Notes under the pieces: generated by a model
Seen by the model: the letters and a program-made list of their open reading frames with translations, nothing else
Databases searched by the model: none
What the model was told of the DNA's origin: nothing
Program-made: the position numbers and the translations under genes
Part shown: piece after piece, positions 44,989 through 53,650 of the stretch
Layout of the letters: the number at the start of each line of letters is the position of its first letter
Numbering within the stretch: the stretch's first letter is position 1
Origin: Flavobacterium ranwuense
GTDB taxonomy: Bacteria > Bacteroidota > Bacteroidia > Flavobacteriales > Flavobacteriaceae
Reading direction: 5' to 3'
Length of the DNA: 64,000 nucleotides
Assembly: GCF_004349315.1 (NCBI RefSeq)
Contig: NZ_SMLH01000001.1
Location: 372,001-436,000, forward strand

Positions 44989-45645
44989 ATGTTAGACAAA
45001 ATAGGAATTGCAAAACGAATTGCACAAGAACTTAAAGACCGTTATTTCGTGAATCTCGGAATCGGAATTCCAACATTAGTGGCAAATTATATCCCAAAAG
45101 GAATTGACGTTGAATTTCAAAGCGAAAACGGCGTTCTTGGCATGGGACCTTTCCCTTTTGAAGGAGAAGAAGATGCTGACATTATCAATGCCGGAAAACA
45201 AACGATTACCACCTTACCGGGCGCATCCTTTTTTGACTCGGCTTTGAGTTTCGGAATGATTCGAGGACAACATGTTGACTTAACAATTCTTGGTGCTATG
45301 GAAGTGGCCGAAAACGGTGATATTGCCAACTGGAAAATCCCTGGCAAAATGGTCAAAGGAATGGGTGGCGCAATGGATTTAGTGGCTTCAGCCGAAAACA
45401 TTATCGTTGCCATGATGCATGTTAACAAAGCCGGCGAATCTAAAATTCTAAAAAGATGTACGCTCCCGTTAACCGGCGTGGGTTGCGTTAAAAAAGTAGT
45501 AACAGAACTGGCCGTTTTAGAAGTGACACCAAAAGGTTTTAAACTTTTAGAACGCGCACCGGGTGTAACCGTTGAATATATAATCGCTTCTACAGAAGCT
45601 GATTTAATTATTGAGGGTGAAATTCCTGAAATGGTTATCGACTAA
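44989..45645 (+). CDS. scoB: 3-oxoacid CoA-transferase subunit B
   Basis: 218 residues of the beta family. The catalytic glutamate lies in FQSENGVLGMGPFP, which forms the enzyme-CoA thioester, and the glycine-rich GLGIPT-type start is VNLGIGIPTLVANYI. It partners subunit A. A strong terminator follows 28 bases after the stop, closing the two-gene operon. Confidence 0.95.
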   Translation: MLDKIGIAKRIAQELKDRYFVNLGIGIPTLVANYIPKGIDVEFQSENGVLGMGPFPFEGEEDADIINAGKQTITTLPGASFFDSALSFGMIRGQHVDLTILGAMEVAENGDIANWKIPGKMVKGMGGAMDLVASAENIIVAMMHVNKAGESKILKRCTLPLTGVGCVKKVVTELAVLEVTPKGFKLLERAPGVTVEYIIASTEADLIIEGEIPEMVID

Positions 45646-45673
45646 ACATTTTCGGTTCTGAATCGATTGAAGA

Positions 45674-45704
45674 AATAGGCTGTCCAAATGGACAGCCTAT
45701 TTTG
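45674..45704 (+). terminator. Intrinsic terminator of the scoAB operon
   Basis: AATAGGCTGTCC (45674-45685) pairs with GGACAGCCTATT (45690-45701... to 45704 with trailing Ts) around AAAT. Confidence 0.9.
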
Positions 45705-45941
45705 TTTGTTTTACATTCCTTAAAAAAATAAAACCAGGAAAAAACATCTCATCTTTTGTTAAAAAAAAACAAAGTTAAAACCCATAAAAATTAAATTACA
45801 AGTTATTTTTTTAATTAAAACGTCATTTATTTTTTAATCCTGTACTCCAGCTGTCATTGAGTTTATTTCGATTTTTTATATAAAATTGCACAAAAAAATC
45901 AAAATAAATTAAAAAAATATAACTTTTTAATGATTTTATGT

Positions 45942-45949
45942 TAAATTTG
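45942..45949 (+). promoter_or_regulatory. -7 promoter element of the secreted protease
   Basis: TAAATTTG fits TAnnTTTG, 43 bases before the ATG. Confidence 0.55.
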
Positions 45950-45992
45950 AAAACCCAAATTTTAATAAATAATTAACACTTAACCAAAACAA

Positions 45993-48900
45993 ATGAAAAC
46001 AAAATTACTCGGAAAAATTGCTCTCTTTGCTTCCGTTTCTTTTCTGGCATTGGAAACAACTGCTCAAGAAACTGACAAAAATGTAAAGCAAAAAATCACA
46101 GATGAAAAAGGAAAACCTACTTTAATCCTTTTTAGTGACAAGTCTACCTACAAGACTACAGATTCTCAAAAAGTACTAAAAGAACAATTAGGACTGAAAG
46201 AAAATTCCAATTTTTCAAAAGTTAAAACTGAAACAGATGAATTAGGTTTTCTGCATGAAAAATTTCAACTATTCCATAAAGGATTAAAAGTAGAATTTTC
46301 AACGTACTCGTTGCATTCAAAAAAGTCAAAATTGGAATCGATGAATGGTGAGTTTTACCAACTTGAAGACATCAGTACCAACCCTGTTTTAACAAAAGAA
46401 CAAGCTCTTAATAAAGCAATTTATCAAATTGGAGCTAAAGAATATCTTTGGGAAACACCAACAGAAGCAACCGCAATTAACTACAAAAAACCTTCTGGTG
46501 AATTGGTTTTACTTCCAATGATGGATGACGAGAAGTCTGGTAAAAAAAACAACGACATTCGACTAACCTATAAATTTGACATTTATGCCACAAATCCCGT
46601 AAGTCGTGGTGATGTATATGTTGACGCCATAACTGGAGAAACATTATTCTATAATGCTACCATTAAACACCTAGGCGAATACAGTCATGGAAACCATAAC
46701 CTAGCTGAAAAATCAGATGAAAAAATAGAAAAGTCACTATTTGTTGCCGCAAATGCAGCAACTCGCTACAGCAGCGCACAAACCATTCAAACATTATTGA
46801 GCGGTTCATCTTATATTCTTTCTGACAATACGCGTGGTAATGGAATAAACACTTTCAACATGAAAAAAGGAACCAGCTACACAGCAGCGGTTAACTTTAC
46901 AGATGTTGATAATAACTGGACTTCAGCTGAATTTGACAATACAAACAAAGATAACGGCGCTCTTGATGCACATTGGGGTGCAGAAAAAACATACGACTAC
47001 TTTTCTACCAAACATTCAAGAAACAGTTATGATAATGCAGGAGCCATCATAAAAAGTTATGTCCATTTTGATAATGCGTATGATAATGCATACTGGAATG
47101 GAAGTGTAATGACGTATGGTGACGGAAGCGGAACGTACTTTGATATTCTAACTTCTTTGGACGTAGCAGCACATGAAATAGGACATGCAGTATGTGAGAA
47201 AACAGCAAATCTGGCTTATCAAAGAGAATCAGGAGCCATGAACGAAGGATTTTCTGATATCTGGGGCGCTTGTGTTGAATATTTTGCAGCACCTACAAAG
47301 TCAACGTGGTTAATTGGTGAAGATATTGAAAGAAGAGCTGGTAAAACAGCTTTGCGTTCAATGAGTAATCCAAAATTAGAAGGACAACCAGACACGTATG
47401 GCGGAACAAACTGGAAAGTTATTAATTGTGGCACACCAACTCAAACTAATGATTATTGTGGGGTTCATACCAATAGTGGGGTTTTAAACCATTGGTTTTA
47501 TATTTTATCCGTTGGAAAAACAGGTACAAATGATATTGGAAGTTCATACAATGTTACAGGAATTACAATCGATAAAGCAGCTAAAATTGCCTACAGACTA
47601 GAAAGCGTTTACTTATCTGCTAACTCTACTTTTGCGAATGCGAGAACATTTGGAATTCAATCAGCTGTTGAGTTATATGGAGCCGGTTCTGCCGAAGTCA
47701 TCGCCACTACAAATGCATTTTACGCAGTAGGTGTTGGAGCCGCTTATTCAGGTTCAACCGATACCGTTGCACCAACAGCCCCGGCTAGTTTAGCTGCCGC
47801 AGGAACGACTTCATCTTCAACAAATTTATCATGGTCTGCTGCTACAGATAATGTAGCTGTTACCGGATATACTATTTATAACGGAGCAACTTTGGTGACA
47901 ACCGTAACAGGATTGACTTACTCCGTAACAGGATTAACAGCCAGCACTGCTTATACTTTCACAGTAAAAGCAAAAGATGCTGCCGGAAATTTATCAGCTG
48001 CAAGTAATGCCGTTGCCGTAACTACCAGCGCAGCTACAGCAACGTATTGTGCTTCAAAAGGAAATAGTGTAGCTGATGAATATATCAGCAGAGTACAATT
48101 GGGAACTATCAACAACACTTCAACAGGAGGAACAGGTTATGGCGATTTCACAGCTATTACAACAAATCTAACAAAAGGAAGTGCTACTACTATTACCATT
48201 ACACCAACATGGACAGGAACTGCTTATGCAGAAGGATATGCCGTTTGGATTGATTTAAACGGAGATAAAGATTTTGCAGATGCAGGTGAATTAGTTTGGA
48301 GTAAAACTGCTTCGACCACTACTCCGGCTACTGGTTCATTTACTGTACCAACAACCGCTGTTACAGGTTCTACAAGAATGAGAGTTTCTATGAAATATAA
48401 CGGAGTTCCTACTTCTTGTGAAGAGATATCGTATGGAGAAGTAGAAGATTATACTGTTAATCTTGTTACCGCAACTGTCGATACACAAGCACCTACAGCT
48501 CCAACAAGCCTCGCTTCTTCAGGAACTTCATCTACAGCAACAACTCTTTCGTGGACTGCTTCTACAGATAATGTAGGTGTAACAGGATACGATGTGTACC
48601 AAGGCGCAACATTAAAAGCATCTGTTACAGGAACCACTTACGCAGTTTCAGGATTAACAGCCAGTACAGCTTATACATTTTCTGTAAAAGCAAAAGATGC
48701 AGCCGGAAACATCTCTGCTTCCAGCAATGTGGTAAATGTAACTACATCAGGAACTGCCCTTACCTATTGTGCATCTAAAGGAAACAGCGTAGCTGATGAG
48801 TATATCGATTATGTTTCAATTGGAGGAATTGCAAATACAACAGCGGGAAATGCAGGATATGGTAACTTTACCTCTCTAGTTGGTAATCTACCTTATGGTT

Positions 48901-49487
48901 CCAATACAATCCTATTTAGCGCTGGATTTAGTGGCACAGCTTATACTGAATTCTGGAAAGTTTGGATTGATTACAACCAAAATGGTACTTTTGAATCTAC
49001 TGAAGAAATGGTATCTGGATCTTCTTCCAGCAGTGCAAATCTATCGGGTACTTTCACAGTTCCTACATCAGCTTTGGCGGGACCAACTCGCATGAGAGTT
49101 TCAATGAAATACAATGCTGTACAAACGGCTTGTGAAACTTTCTCTTACGGTGAAGTAGAAGATTATACCGTTATTATTGGCGGAACTGCAATTAGCGGCT
49201 TAACTACTGTTAAAAACCCTAATGCTAAGATTGTGAATGAATTAGGAAACGAAAATTCAATTTCTGATTTCTCAATGTATCCAAACCCTACCAACAGCAT
49301 TCTAAATATTAGAATGGCCGACAGTAGAAATAGTTCTTACAAAGTGTATAACTTTCTGGGTCAACAGGTTGATGCAGGTAAAGTTTCTGAAAACGGAATA
49401 AATGTTAGTAAATTAGTATCCGGAGTTTATATCCTAGAAGTTAGTGACGGTCAAAAAACTGAAGCTAAGAAATTCATTAAAAACTAA
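45993..49487 (+). CDS. Secreted M4 (thermolysin-like) metalloprotease with FN3, GEVED and type IX sorting domains
   Basis: 1164 residues. Signal peptide at 1-24, then a fungalysin/thermolysin propeptide (LFHKGLKVEFSTYS). The M4 catalytic domain carries HEIGHAV (about 393) and the third ligand in MNEGFSD (about 416). Then come two repeats of an FN3 domain (TDNVAVTGYTIY and TDNVGVTGYDVY) plus a GEVED domain (each ending YGEVEDYTV). The Por/type IX tail begins SDFSMYPNPT and ends EAKKFIKN, the usual signal for export through the outer membrane. The propeptide should be removed outside the cell. It is monocistronic with its own terminator. Confidence 0.96.
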   Translation: MKTKLLGKIALFASVSFLALETTAQETDKNVKQKITDEKGKPTLILFSDKSTYKTTDSQKVLKEQLGLKENSNFSKVKTETDELGFLHEKFQLFHKGLKVEFSTYSLHSKKSKLESMNGEFYQLEDISTNPVLTKEQALNKAIYQIGAKEYLWETPTEATAINYKKPSGELVLLPMMDDEKSGKKNNDIRLTYKFDIYATNPVSRGDVYVDAITGETLFYNATIKHLGEYSHGNHNLAEKSDEKIEKSLFVAANAATRYSSAQTIQTLLSGSSYILSDNTRGNGINTFNMKKGTSYTAAVNFTDVDNNWTSAEFDNTNKDNGALDAHWGAEKTYDYFSTKHSRNSYDNAGAIIKSYVHFDNAYDNAYWNGSVMTYGDGSGTYFDILTSLDVAAHEIGHAVCEKTANLAYQRESGAMNEGFSDIWGACVEYFAAPTKSTWLIGEDIERRAGKTALRSMSNPKLEGQPDTYGGTNWKVINCGTPTQTNDYCGVHTNSGVLNHWFYILSVGKTGTNDIGSSYNVTGITIDKAAKIAYRLESVYLSANSTFANARTFGIQSAVELYGAGSAEVIATTNAFYAVGVGAAYSGSTDTVAPTAPASLAAAGTTSSSTNLSWSAATDNVAVTGYTIYNGATLVTTVTGLTYSVTGLTASTAYTFTVKAKDAAGNLSAASNAVAVTTSAATATYCASKGNSVADEYISRVQLGTINNTSTGGTGYGDFTAITTNLTKGSATTITITPTWTGTAYAEGYAVWIDLNGDKDFADAGELVWSKTASTTTPATGSFTVPTTAVTGSTRMRVSMKYNGVPTSCEEISYGEVEDYTVNLVTATVDTQAPTAPTSLASSGTSSTATTLSWTASTDNVGVTGYDVYQGATLKASVTGTTYAVSGLTASTAYTFSVKAKDAAGNISASSNVVNVTTSGTALTYCASKGNSVADEYIDYVSIGGIANTTAGNAGYGNFTSLVGNLPYGSNTILFSAGFSGTAYTEFWKVWIDYNQNGTFESTEEMVSGSSSSSANLSGTFTVPTSALAGPTRMRVSMKYNAVQTACETFSYGEVEDYTVIIGGTAISGLTTVKNPNAKIVNELGNENSISDFSMYPNPTNSILNIRMADSRNSSYKVYNFLGQQVDAGKVSENGINVSKLVSGVYILEVSDGQKTEAKKFIKN
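47761..49180 (+). repeat. Internal tandem duplication of an FN3-GEVED module in the protease gene
   Basis: The stretch from about 47761 to 48480 is repeated at about 48481-49180. Both units encode TxxAPTAP.SLAxxGT, KAKDAAGN(L/I)SA.SN.V.VTTS, CASKGNSVADEYI and GEVEDYTV in the same order. Divergence between units shows the duplication is not recent. Confidence 0.85.
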
Positions 49488-49504
49488 TACGTTCCAACCA
49501 AAAG

Positions 49505-49535
49505 AAAAGCCTCACAATATTGTGAGGCTTTTTTA
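49505..49535 (+). terminator. Intrinsic terminator of the protease gene
   Basis: AAAAGCCTCACAAT (49505-49518) is directly followed by its reverse complement (49519-49532) and a T-run. Confidence 0.92.
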
Positions 49536-49589
49536 TTTTATACCTAATCTTAAATTCCGAATGAAATCTAACTTAAACTACTCGTATTC

Positions 49590-51029
49590 TTAAAAAAACC
49601 AAGTCGCAACAAAAATAGCCGTAATCACACAAATCAAATCGACTATAAGCATCGTTCCCAGGGCATACCGCGTGTTTTTAATATTTACGGAACCAAAATA
49701 AACGGCTATCACATAAAACGTACTTTCGGCACTGCATTGAAAAATGCTACTCAATCTTGCTGTTAAGGAATCGGCCCCAAAAGTATTCATCGAGTCAATC
49801 AAAAATCCTCTTGATCCGGCAGAACTAAAGGGACGAAGTAAGGCAACTGGTAAAGCATCCGTAATTTGCTTGCTTACTCCCATATTAGAAAAAATAAAAG
49901 CGATCCAATTGCTAATAATTTCAAATAAGCCACTGTTTCTAAATAAAGAAATGGCAACCAGCATGCCCAATACATAAGGAAAAATAGTCACTCCTGTTTT
50001 TACACCGTTATTGGCTCCTACTACAAAGGTCTCAAAAACGGTTGTGGATGCTTCTGTAAATTTCTTCTCATGAATAAATGAAAAGATCAAGGTAAAAGCG
50101 ATAATTCCAATTAATATTAAAGCGGAAAGATTAGATGTAAAATAGTTTTTTCCGATTAAGTCTAAATGATTTACATACATCAACAAACCAATAATTCCGG
50201 CTATTAATGTTATCAATACGATAACCAAAGAAGCACTTTTGAAATTGATTTTTTGTTTAACTCCAACAATTAAAAAGGCAGCAATCGTACCGATAAAAGA
50301 AGTGATAATACAAGGCAACATCACATCCGCAGGATTGCTTGCATTTGCAGCTGCACGGTATCCTATAATAGATGTAGCGATCAAAGTAAGGCCCGAAGCA
50401 TGCAAACACATGAACATAATTTGTGCATCACTAGCCTTGTCTTTATCTGGATTTATTTCTTGTAAACTCTCCATGGCTTTTAAACCAAAAGGAGTTGCAG
50501 CAGAATCTAATCCTAAGAAATTGGCAGCAAAATTTAAGGTCATATAGGATATCGACGGATGGTTTTTGGGGATACTGGGAAACACTTTTACAAAAACAGG
50601 ACTCAATGCTTTAGCCAGCTTTCCTGAGGCACCAGAAATGATTAAAAGTTCCATCAATCCACAGAAAAAAGCCAAATAAGCAATAAGCGGAAGGATTAAA
50701 TCTAGCAAAGTGCTTTTACAAGTTGGCAATAAACCATCTGATTTTTGAACACCACTATATATTTTTACGGTTTTGTTTTTATAAACATAAGTCGTGTCAG
50801 CATTTAGCTTATCATGATCGATAATCATGGTTTGTTCTGGTGCTTTTTTGATGCTGTCTTTAATAAAGGCAGGAAGTTGCTCTGCAAATTTCTCCGAAAT
50901 CAGAATTGGATCATCTTTCTTTCCGTTCAAAACGTGATCAATAGTATAATTGTCTCCAGAAAACAAACTAAACACTACAAATACAATTGCTGAAATAAAA
51001 ATGACCAACCAAAATCTACTCAATACCAT
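49590..51029 (-). CDS. Nucleoside-recognition (SpmA-SpmB fusion-like) membrane protein
   Basis: 479 residues, about ten membrane spans. Two nucleoside-recognition (Gate) domains are visible: one with LILPLIAYLAFFCGLMELLIISG and NFLGLDSAATPFGLKAMESL, and one with FVVGANNGVKTGVTIFPYVLGMLVAI and PFSSAGSRGFLIDSMNTFG. This equals the Bacillus spore-maturation proteins SpmA and SpmB joined end to end, a fusion common in non-sporulating Bacteroidota. Role unknown; transport of a nucleoside or peptidoglycan precursor has been suggested for the fold. There is a soluble insertion near residues 45-90. Confidence 0.9.
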   Translation of the reverse strand: MVLSRFWLVIFISAIVFVVFSLFSGDNYTIDHVLNGKKDDPILISEKFAEQLPAFIKDSIKKAPEQTMIIDHDKLNADTTYVYKNKTVKIYSGVQKSDGLLPTCKSTLLDLILPLIAYLAFFCGLMELLIISGASGKLAKALSPVFVKVFPSIPKNHPSISYMTLNFAANFLGLDSAATPFGLKAMESLQEINPDKDKASDAQIMFMCLHASGLTLIATSIIGYRAAANASNPADVMLPCIITSFIGTIAAFLIVGVKQKINFKSASLVIVLITLIAGIIGLLMYVNHLDLIGKNYFTSNLSALILIGIIAFTLIFSFIHEKKFTEASTTVFETFVVGANNGVKTGVTIFPYVLGMLVAISLFRNSGLFEIISNWIAFIFSNMGVSKQITDALPVALLRPFSSAGSRGFLIDSMNTFGADSLTARLSSIFQCSAESTFYVIAVYFGSVNIKNTRYALGTMLIVDLICVITAIFVATWFF

Positions 51030-51084
51030 AATCTATAATTTTTGTAAATGTAATTATTTAAGCATACAAAGCACAAAAAATTCA

Positions 51085-51143
51085 AACACAGATTGCACGG
51101 ATTAACCCAGATTAAATTTGTGTAAATCTGCGCAATCTGCGTT
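51085..51143. repeat. Imperfect inverted repeat of the CAGATTGC type
   Basis: AACACAGATTGCACGGATT near 51085 and AAATCTGCGCAATCTGCGTT at 51124-51143 pair with a few G-T wobbles around an AT loop holding a second nested match. Such CACAGATT repeats are widespread between Bacteroidota genes. Confidence 0.6.
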
Positions 51144-51150
51144 CCTTCAT

Positions 51151-51864
51151 CTATACATGAATAATCTCGTCCTCAATCAATAAATCTTCTCTACGTAATC
51201 TCAAGAAAATCTGTGCTACGGCAATGGTGTCTTTTTCACAATAGGTTACAATGCGGTCAATGTCTTTGTCTACATAAAATACATGTCCCACCTGACTGCC
51301 GTCGATGTCGCCTTTTGGAGAAGGAATACCAAGGACTTTACACATTAATTTCAAAGACGTATAGTGTTTGTAATCGCCAAATTTCCATAATTCTAAGGTA
51401 TCCAAATGTGGAATTTCCCATGGTTTTTTTCCAAATAAATTCAGTTTGTTCGGAATGGCAATTTGGTTAATAATCATGCGTCTGGCAAGGAACGGTATAT
51501 CGAATTCCTTGGCATTGTGCCCACACAAAACATGTTGAGGCTGATTGAAATGAGTGTTCAGCAAATTATTAAAATCCAACAATATTTTCTTTTCTTCTCC
51601 AAAGAATGAAGTCACCCGAAAATTGCGAATATCGCCTTTAATCGTAAAATAACCCACCGATATACAAACAATTTTTCCAAACTCGGCCCAAATTCCTGCC
51701 CGGTCATAAAAATCCTCGGGAGTGTATTCGTCTTTGCGTTGGTACTGCGTTTTGTGTTCCCAAAGGTCTTTCATTTCGGCATCCAAAGCACTGAAATCTT
51801 CGGCTTCCGGAACGGTTTCTATATCGAGGAACAGAATGTTATTGAGGTTTATTTTTTCTATCAT
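51151..51864 (-). CDS. 3'-5' exonuclease of the PolB-like DEDDy family
   Basis: 237 residues with the three exonuclease motifs: ExoI LFLDIETVPE (DxE), ExoII HVLCGHNAKEFDIPFL (N..FD) and ExoIII VTYCEKDTIAV (YxxxD). It matches stand-alone exonucleases related to the proofreading domain of family B DNA polymerases, and should be a metal-dependent cytosolic nuclease for DNA repair or trimming. The nearest gene downstream on its strand is the Spm-like membrane gene, about 120 bases away behind an inverted repeat. Confidence 0.9.
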   Translation of the reverse strand: MIEKINLNNILFLDIETVPEAEDFSALDAEMKDLWEHKTQYQRKDEYTPEDFYDRAGIWAEFGKIVCISVGYFTIKGDIRNFRVTSFFGEEKKILLDFNNLLNTHFNQPQHVLCGHNAKEFDIPFLARRMIINQIAIPNKLNLFGKKPWEIPHLDTLELWKFGDYKHYTSLKLMCKVLGIPSPKGDIDGSQVGHVFYVDKDIDRIVTYCEKDTIAVAQIFLRLRREDLLIEDEIIHV

Positions 51865-51887
51865 TAGCTAGATTTGTTAGATTTTTT

Positions 51888-52021
51888 GACTTCTTAGATC
51901 TTAGATTGAATACAAAACCTAAATTAGTAGACTTGATCGATTTTTTTGAATCTATGGCAATCTAAATTTCTAACAATCAAAGAAATCTAATGTGTCTAAC
52001 CCTCTAAAAATCTAAGAAGTC
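51888..52021. repeat. Spaced inverted repeat of TTCTTAGAT type between exonuclease and ogt
   Basis: GACTTCTTAGAT (51888-51899) is the exact reverse complement of 52010-52021, with several further TCTAA/TTAGA strings between. Probably an intergenic palindromic repeat acting as a 3' structure for ogt. Confidence 0.5.
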
Positions 52022-52026
52022 TATTT

Positions 52027-52497
52027 TTAAAATAGACTTTGTTGTGTCGTTGGATTCTCATGTTCTAACAACCATTTTTTTCGCCACAATCCTCCTGCAT
52101 ATCCGGTGAGCGATCCATCTGTTCCAATAACTCTGTGACAGGGAACAACAATCCAAAGCGGGTTTTTCCCGTTGGCAGAAGCGACAGCCCGAATGGCTTT
52201 GACATCACCCAAAATTTTGGATTGTTCGAGATATGTTCTGGTTTTTCCATATGGAATATCCAATAATGCTTTCCAGACTTTTTGTTGGAAAGCTGTTCCT
52301 TTAGGATTAAGTGCAAAATCGAAATCCGTTCGCTTTCCCTCGAAATAGCCAGTGAGTTGTGAGACAGCTTCTTGCAAAACTGCAGGAATTGTGCTTGAAA
52401 CTGTTCCTTCTTCGGCAACTGAAATTACGGATATCCCATTTTCATCGCCTATGATTGTGGCAATTCCTAAAGGCGTTTTGATGTATGCTGTTTCCAT
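52027..52497 (-). CDS. ogt: Methylated-DNA-protein cysteine S-methyltransferase
   Basis: 156 residues. This DNA-repair protein takes the methyl group from O6-methylguanine onto its own cysteine. The active site is IVVPCHRVIG, with the downstream SLTGYAGGLWRKKWLLEHE; the helix-turn-helix region is GTAFQQKVWKALLDIPYGKTRTY. It lacks the Ada N-terminal zinc domain, hence the Ogt form. It stands alone, preceded by a hairpin and a structured repeat and followed by inverted repeats. Confidence 0.96.
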   Translation of the reverse strand: METAYIKTPLGIATIIGDENGISVISVAEEGTVSSTIPAVLQEAVSQLTGYFEGKRTDFDFALNPKGTAFQQKVWKALLDIPYGKTRTYLEQSKILGDVKAIRAVASANGKNPLWIVVPCHRVIGTDGSLTGYAGGLWRKKWLLEHENPTTQQSLF

Positions 52498-52584
52498 ATT
52501 TTAAAGATAAAAAAAATACCCACATTGTCCTAAAGAAGTAACAAAGTTCAGAAATAAATACGCTAAAAACGTTTTGAACATAAA

Positions 52585-52614
52585 AAGAACCATTCGCAGA
52601 GAAGAATGGTTCTT
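52585..52614. terminator. Hairpin between cytochrome c gene and ogt
   Basis: AAGAACCATTC (52585-52595) pairs with GAATGGTTCTT (52604-52614). On the minus strand it lies downstream of the cytochrome c gene, after structured repeat D, and upstream of ogt, so it may end the cytochrome transcript. Confidence 0.7.
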
Positions 52615-52621
52615 GTATGTT

Positions 52622-52698
52622 AGCCCCGATAGCAGCGGCATCCTTTATGTTTTTCCTTTAAAAACATAAAGATATAGCGTAGAGCGGGATTAGCTCCT
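52622..52698 (+). repeat. Structured dispersed repeat, copy D
   Basis: It begins AGCCCCGATAGCAGCGGCATCC and ends AGAGCGGGATTAGCTCCT, with outer pair CCCG/CGGG as in copy A. The central hairpin is CTTTATGTTTTT ... AAAAACATAAAG, different from the other copies but fully paired. It lies 13 bases beyond the stop of the minus-strand cytochrome c gene. Confidence 0.7.
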
Positions 52699-52711
52699 GA
52701 AAATGCCAGGA

Positions 52712-53098
52712 TTATTTCAAATTAGAATACACATACGCTTCTAAGGCTTTCAATTCGTCATCTGACATGGCTTTGGTAACTACGAAGTTTGTTTTCATCA
52801 CTTCATATTGACTTGGGTCAACAATAGGCTCGCTTTCCCCTTTTAAAAACGTTACGATACTTGCGTTTTTATCTTTATAAATTTTTGCAATATCCTGTAT
52901 ACTTGGCCCTATCACTTTCTTGTCTACTTGATGACAGGCAAAACAATTTCCTTTTCCTTTGAAAATTTCGGCTCCCAATTCCTCTGGAATTTGGGCAACC
53001 TCCTCGGTAGAAGTTGGGTATAAAGGTTCTTTTTTGACCTCTTCTTTTTTACAAGAAGCTACCGCTAAAACGGCTAATAAAAATAGCGTCTTTCTCAT
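52712..53098 (-). CDS. Cytochrome c lipoprotein
   Basis: 128 residues. The N-terminus (MRKTLFLLAVLAVASCKKEE) is a lipoprotein signal with Cys-16 as the acylation site. One class I cytochrome c domain carries the haem site CFACHQ and a distal methionine in the YEVMKTNF region; VIGPSIQDIAK is also typical. It should be a small electron carrier tethered in the periplasm. Its stop lies near a structured repeat and a hairpin. Its neighbours upstream are a DinB-fold protein and then the haem genes, a sensible setting for a haem protein. Confidence 0.92.
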   Translation of the reverse strand: MRKTLFLLAVLAVASCKKEEVKKEPLYPTSTEEVAQIPEELGAEIFKGKGNCFACHQVDKKVIGPSIQDIAKIYKDKNASIVTFLKGESEPIVDPSQYEVMKTNFVVTKAMSDDELKALEAYVYSNLK

Positions 53099-53137
53099 GT
53101 TAATTTCTTTAATTGTAGGCGTCTCAATGACTAAAAA

Positions 53138-53647
53138 TTACCAGCCGATATATTTGGGTGGCTGAATTTGATTCAGATTCAAATATACTAAAATTTGTGC
53201 TCTGTGATGGGTAACGTGGTCTTGCATCAAATTAAGTATTTGTAATTTTGATTTTGGACCGGCAAAAAAGTCTACTTTTTGGGATAATTCAACATCCTTC
53301 GTTTTTTGTACAAATGTCTTTGCTGTATCAAAAGAGGCTTCTATTTCTTGAATTATTTGCGCTTTTGAAAGTCCTTTTGCTGCTTCTTTTTTCACATATT
53401 TCTCTTCAGAAAAATGAGTTGTGCTCAACCATTTCATGTTGTCTTGTATGTGAAATAATTGTTCTCTAAAGGACATTTCTTGCGCTGTAGGCTTGTAATC
53501 ATACTTATCCTCTGGCATGGCTTGTGCAACAGCTATTAAATAATCTTTGGAATTATCCCACTTTTCGATGAAAGTGGAAACTACCTCAACTTGTGCAAAA
53601 ATGCTGCTTGAAAGCAACAAAACAGTTATTATTAAATATTTTTTCAT
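53138..53647 (-). CDS. Exported DinB-family (DUF1572/DfsB-like) protein
   Basis: 169 residues with a signal peptide (MKKYLIITVLLLSSSIFAQ), then a DinB four-helix bundle: FIEKWDNSKDYLIAVAQAMPEDKYDYKPTAQEMSF, MSFREQLFHIQDNMKWL and LNLMQDHVTHHRAQILVYL. Three histidines (in QLFHIQ and HVTHH) are the usual metal ligands. Members act on thiols or remain unknown; export is unusual for those enzymes but common in Flavobacteria. It starts 3 bases beyond hemB's stop and so is probably the last or second-last gene of the haem operon. Confidence 0.88.
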   Translation of the reverse strand: MKKYLIITVLLLSSSIFAQVEVVSTFIEKWDNSKDYLIAVAQAMPEDKYDYKPTAQEMSFREQLFHIQDNMKWLSTTHFSEEKYVKKEAAKGLSKAQIIQEIEASFDTAKTFVQKTKDVELSQKVDFFAGPKSKLQILNLMQDHVTHHRAQILVYLNLNQIQPPKYIGW

Positions 53648-53650
53648 TTT

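Larger units (their letters stand above)
45646..45992. other. Intergenic region before the secreted protease gene
   Basis: No gene. It holds the scoB terminator (45674-45704), a very AT-rich stretch of about 200 bases and the protease -7 element (45942-45949). Confidence 0.6.

Noticed and set aside
47761..49180. CRISPR-like or satellite repeat
   Set aside because: The repeat is a coding duplication of protein domains, not short direct repeats with spacers.
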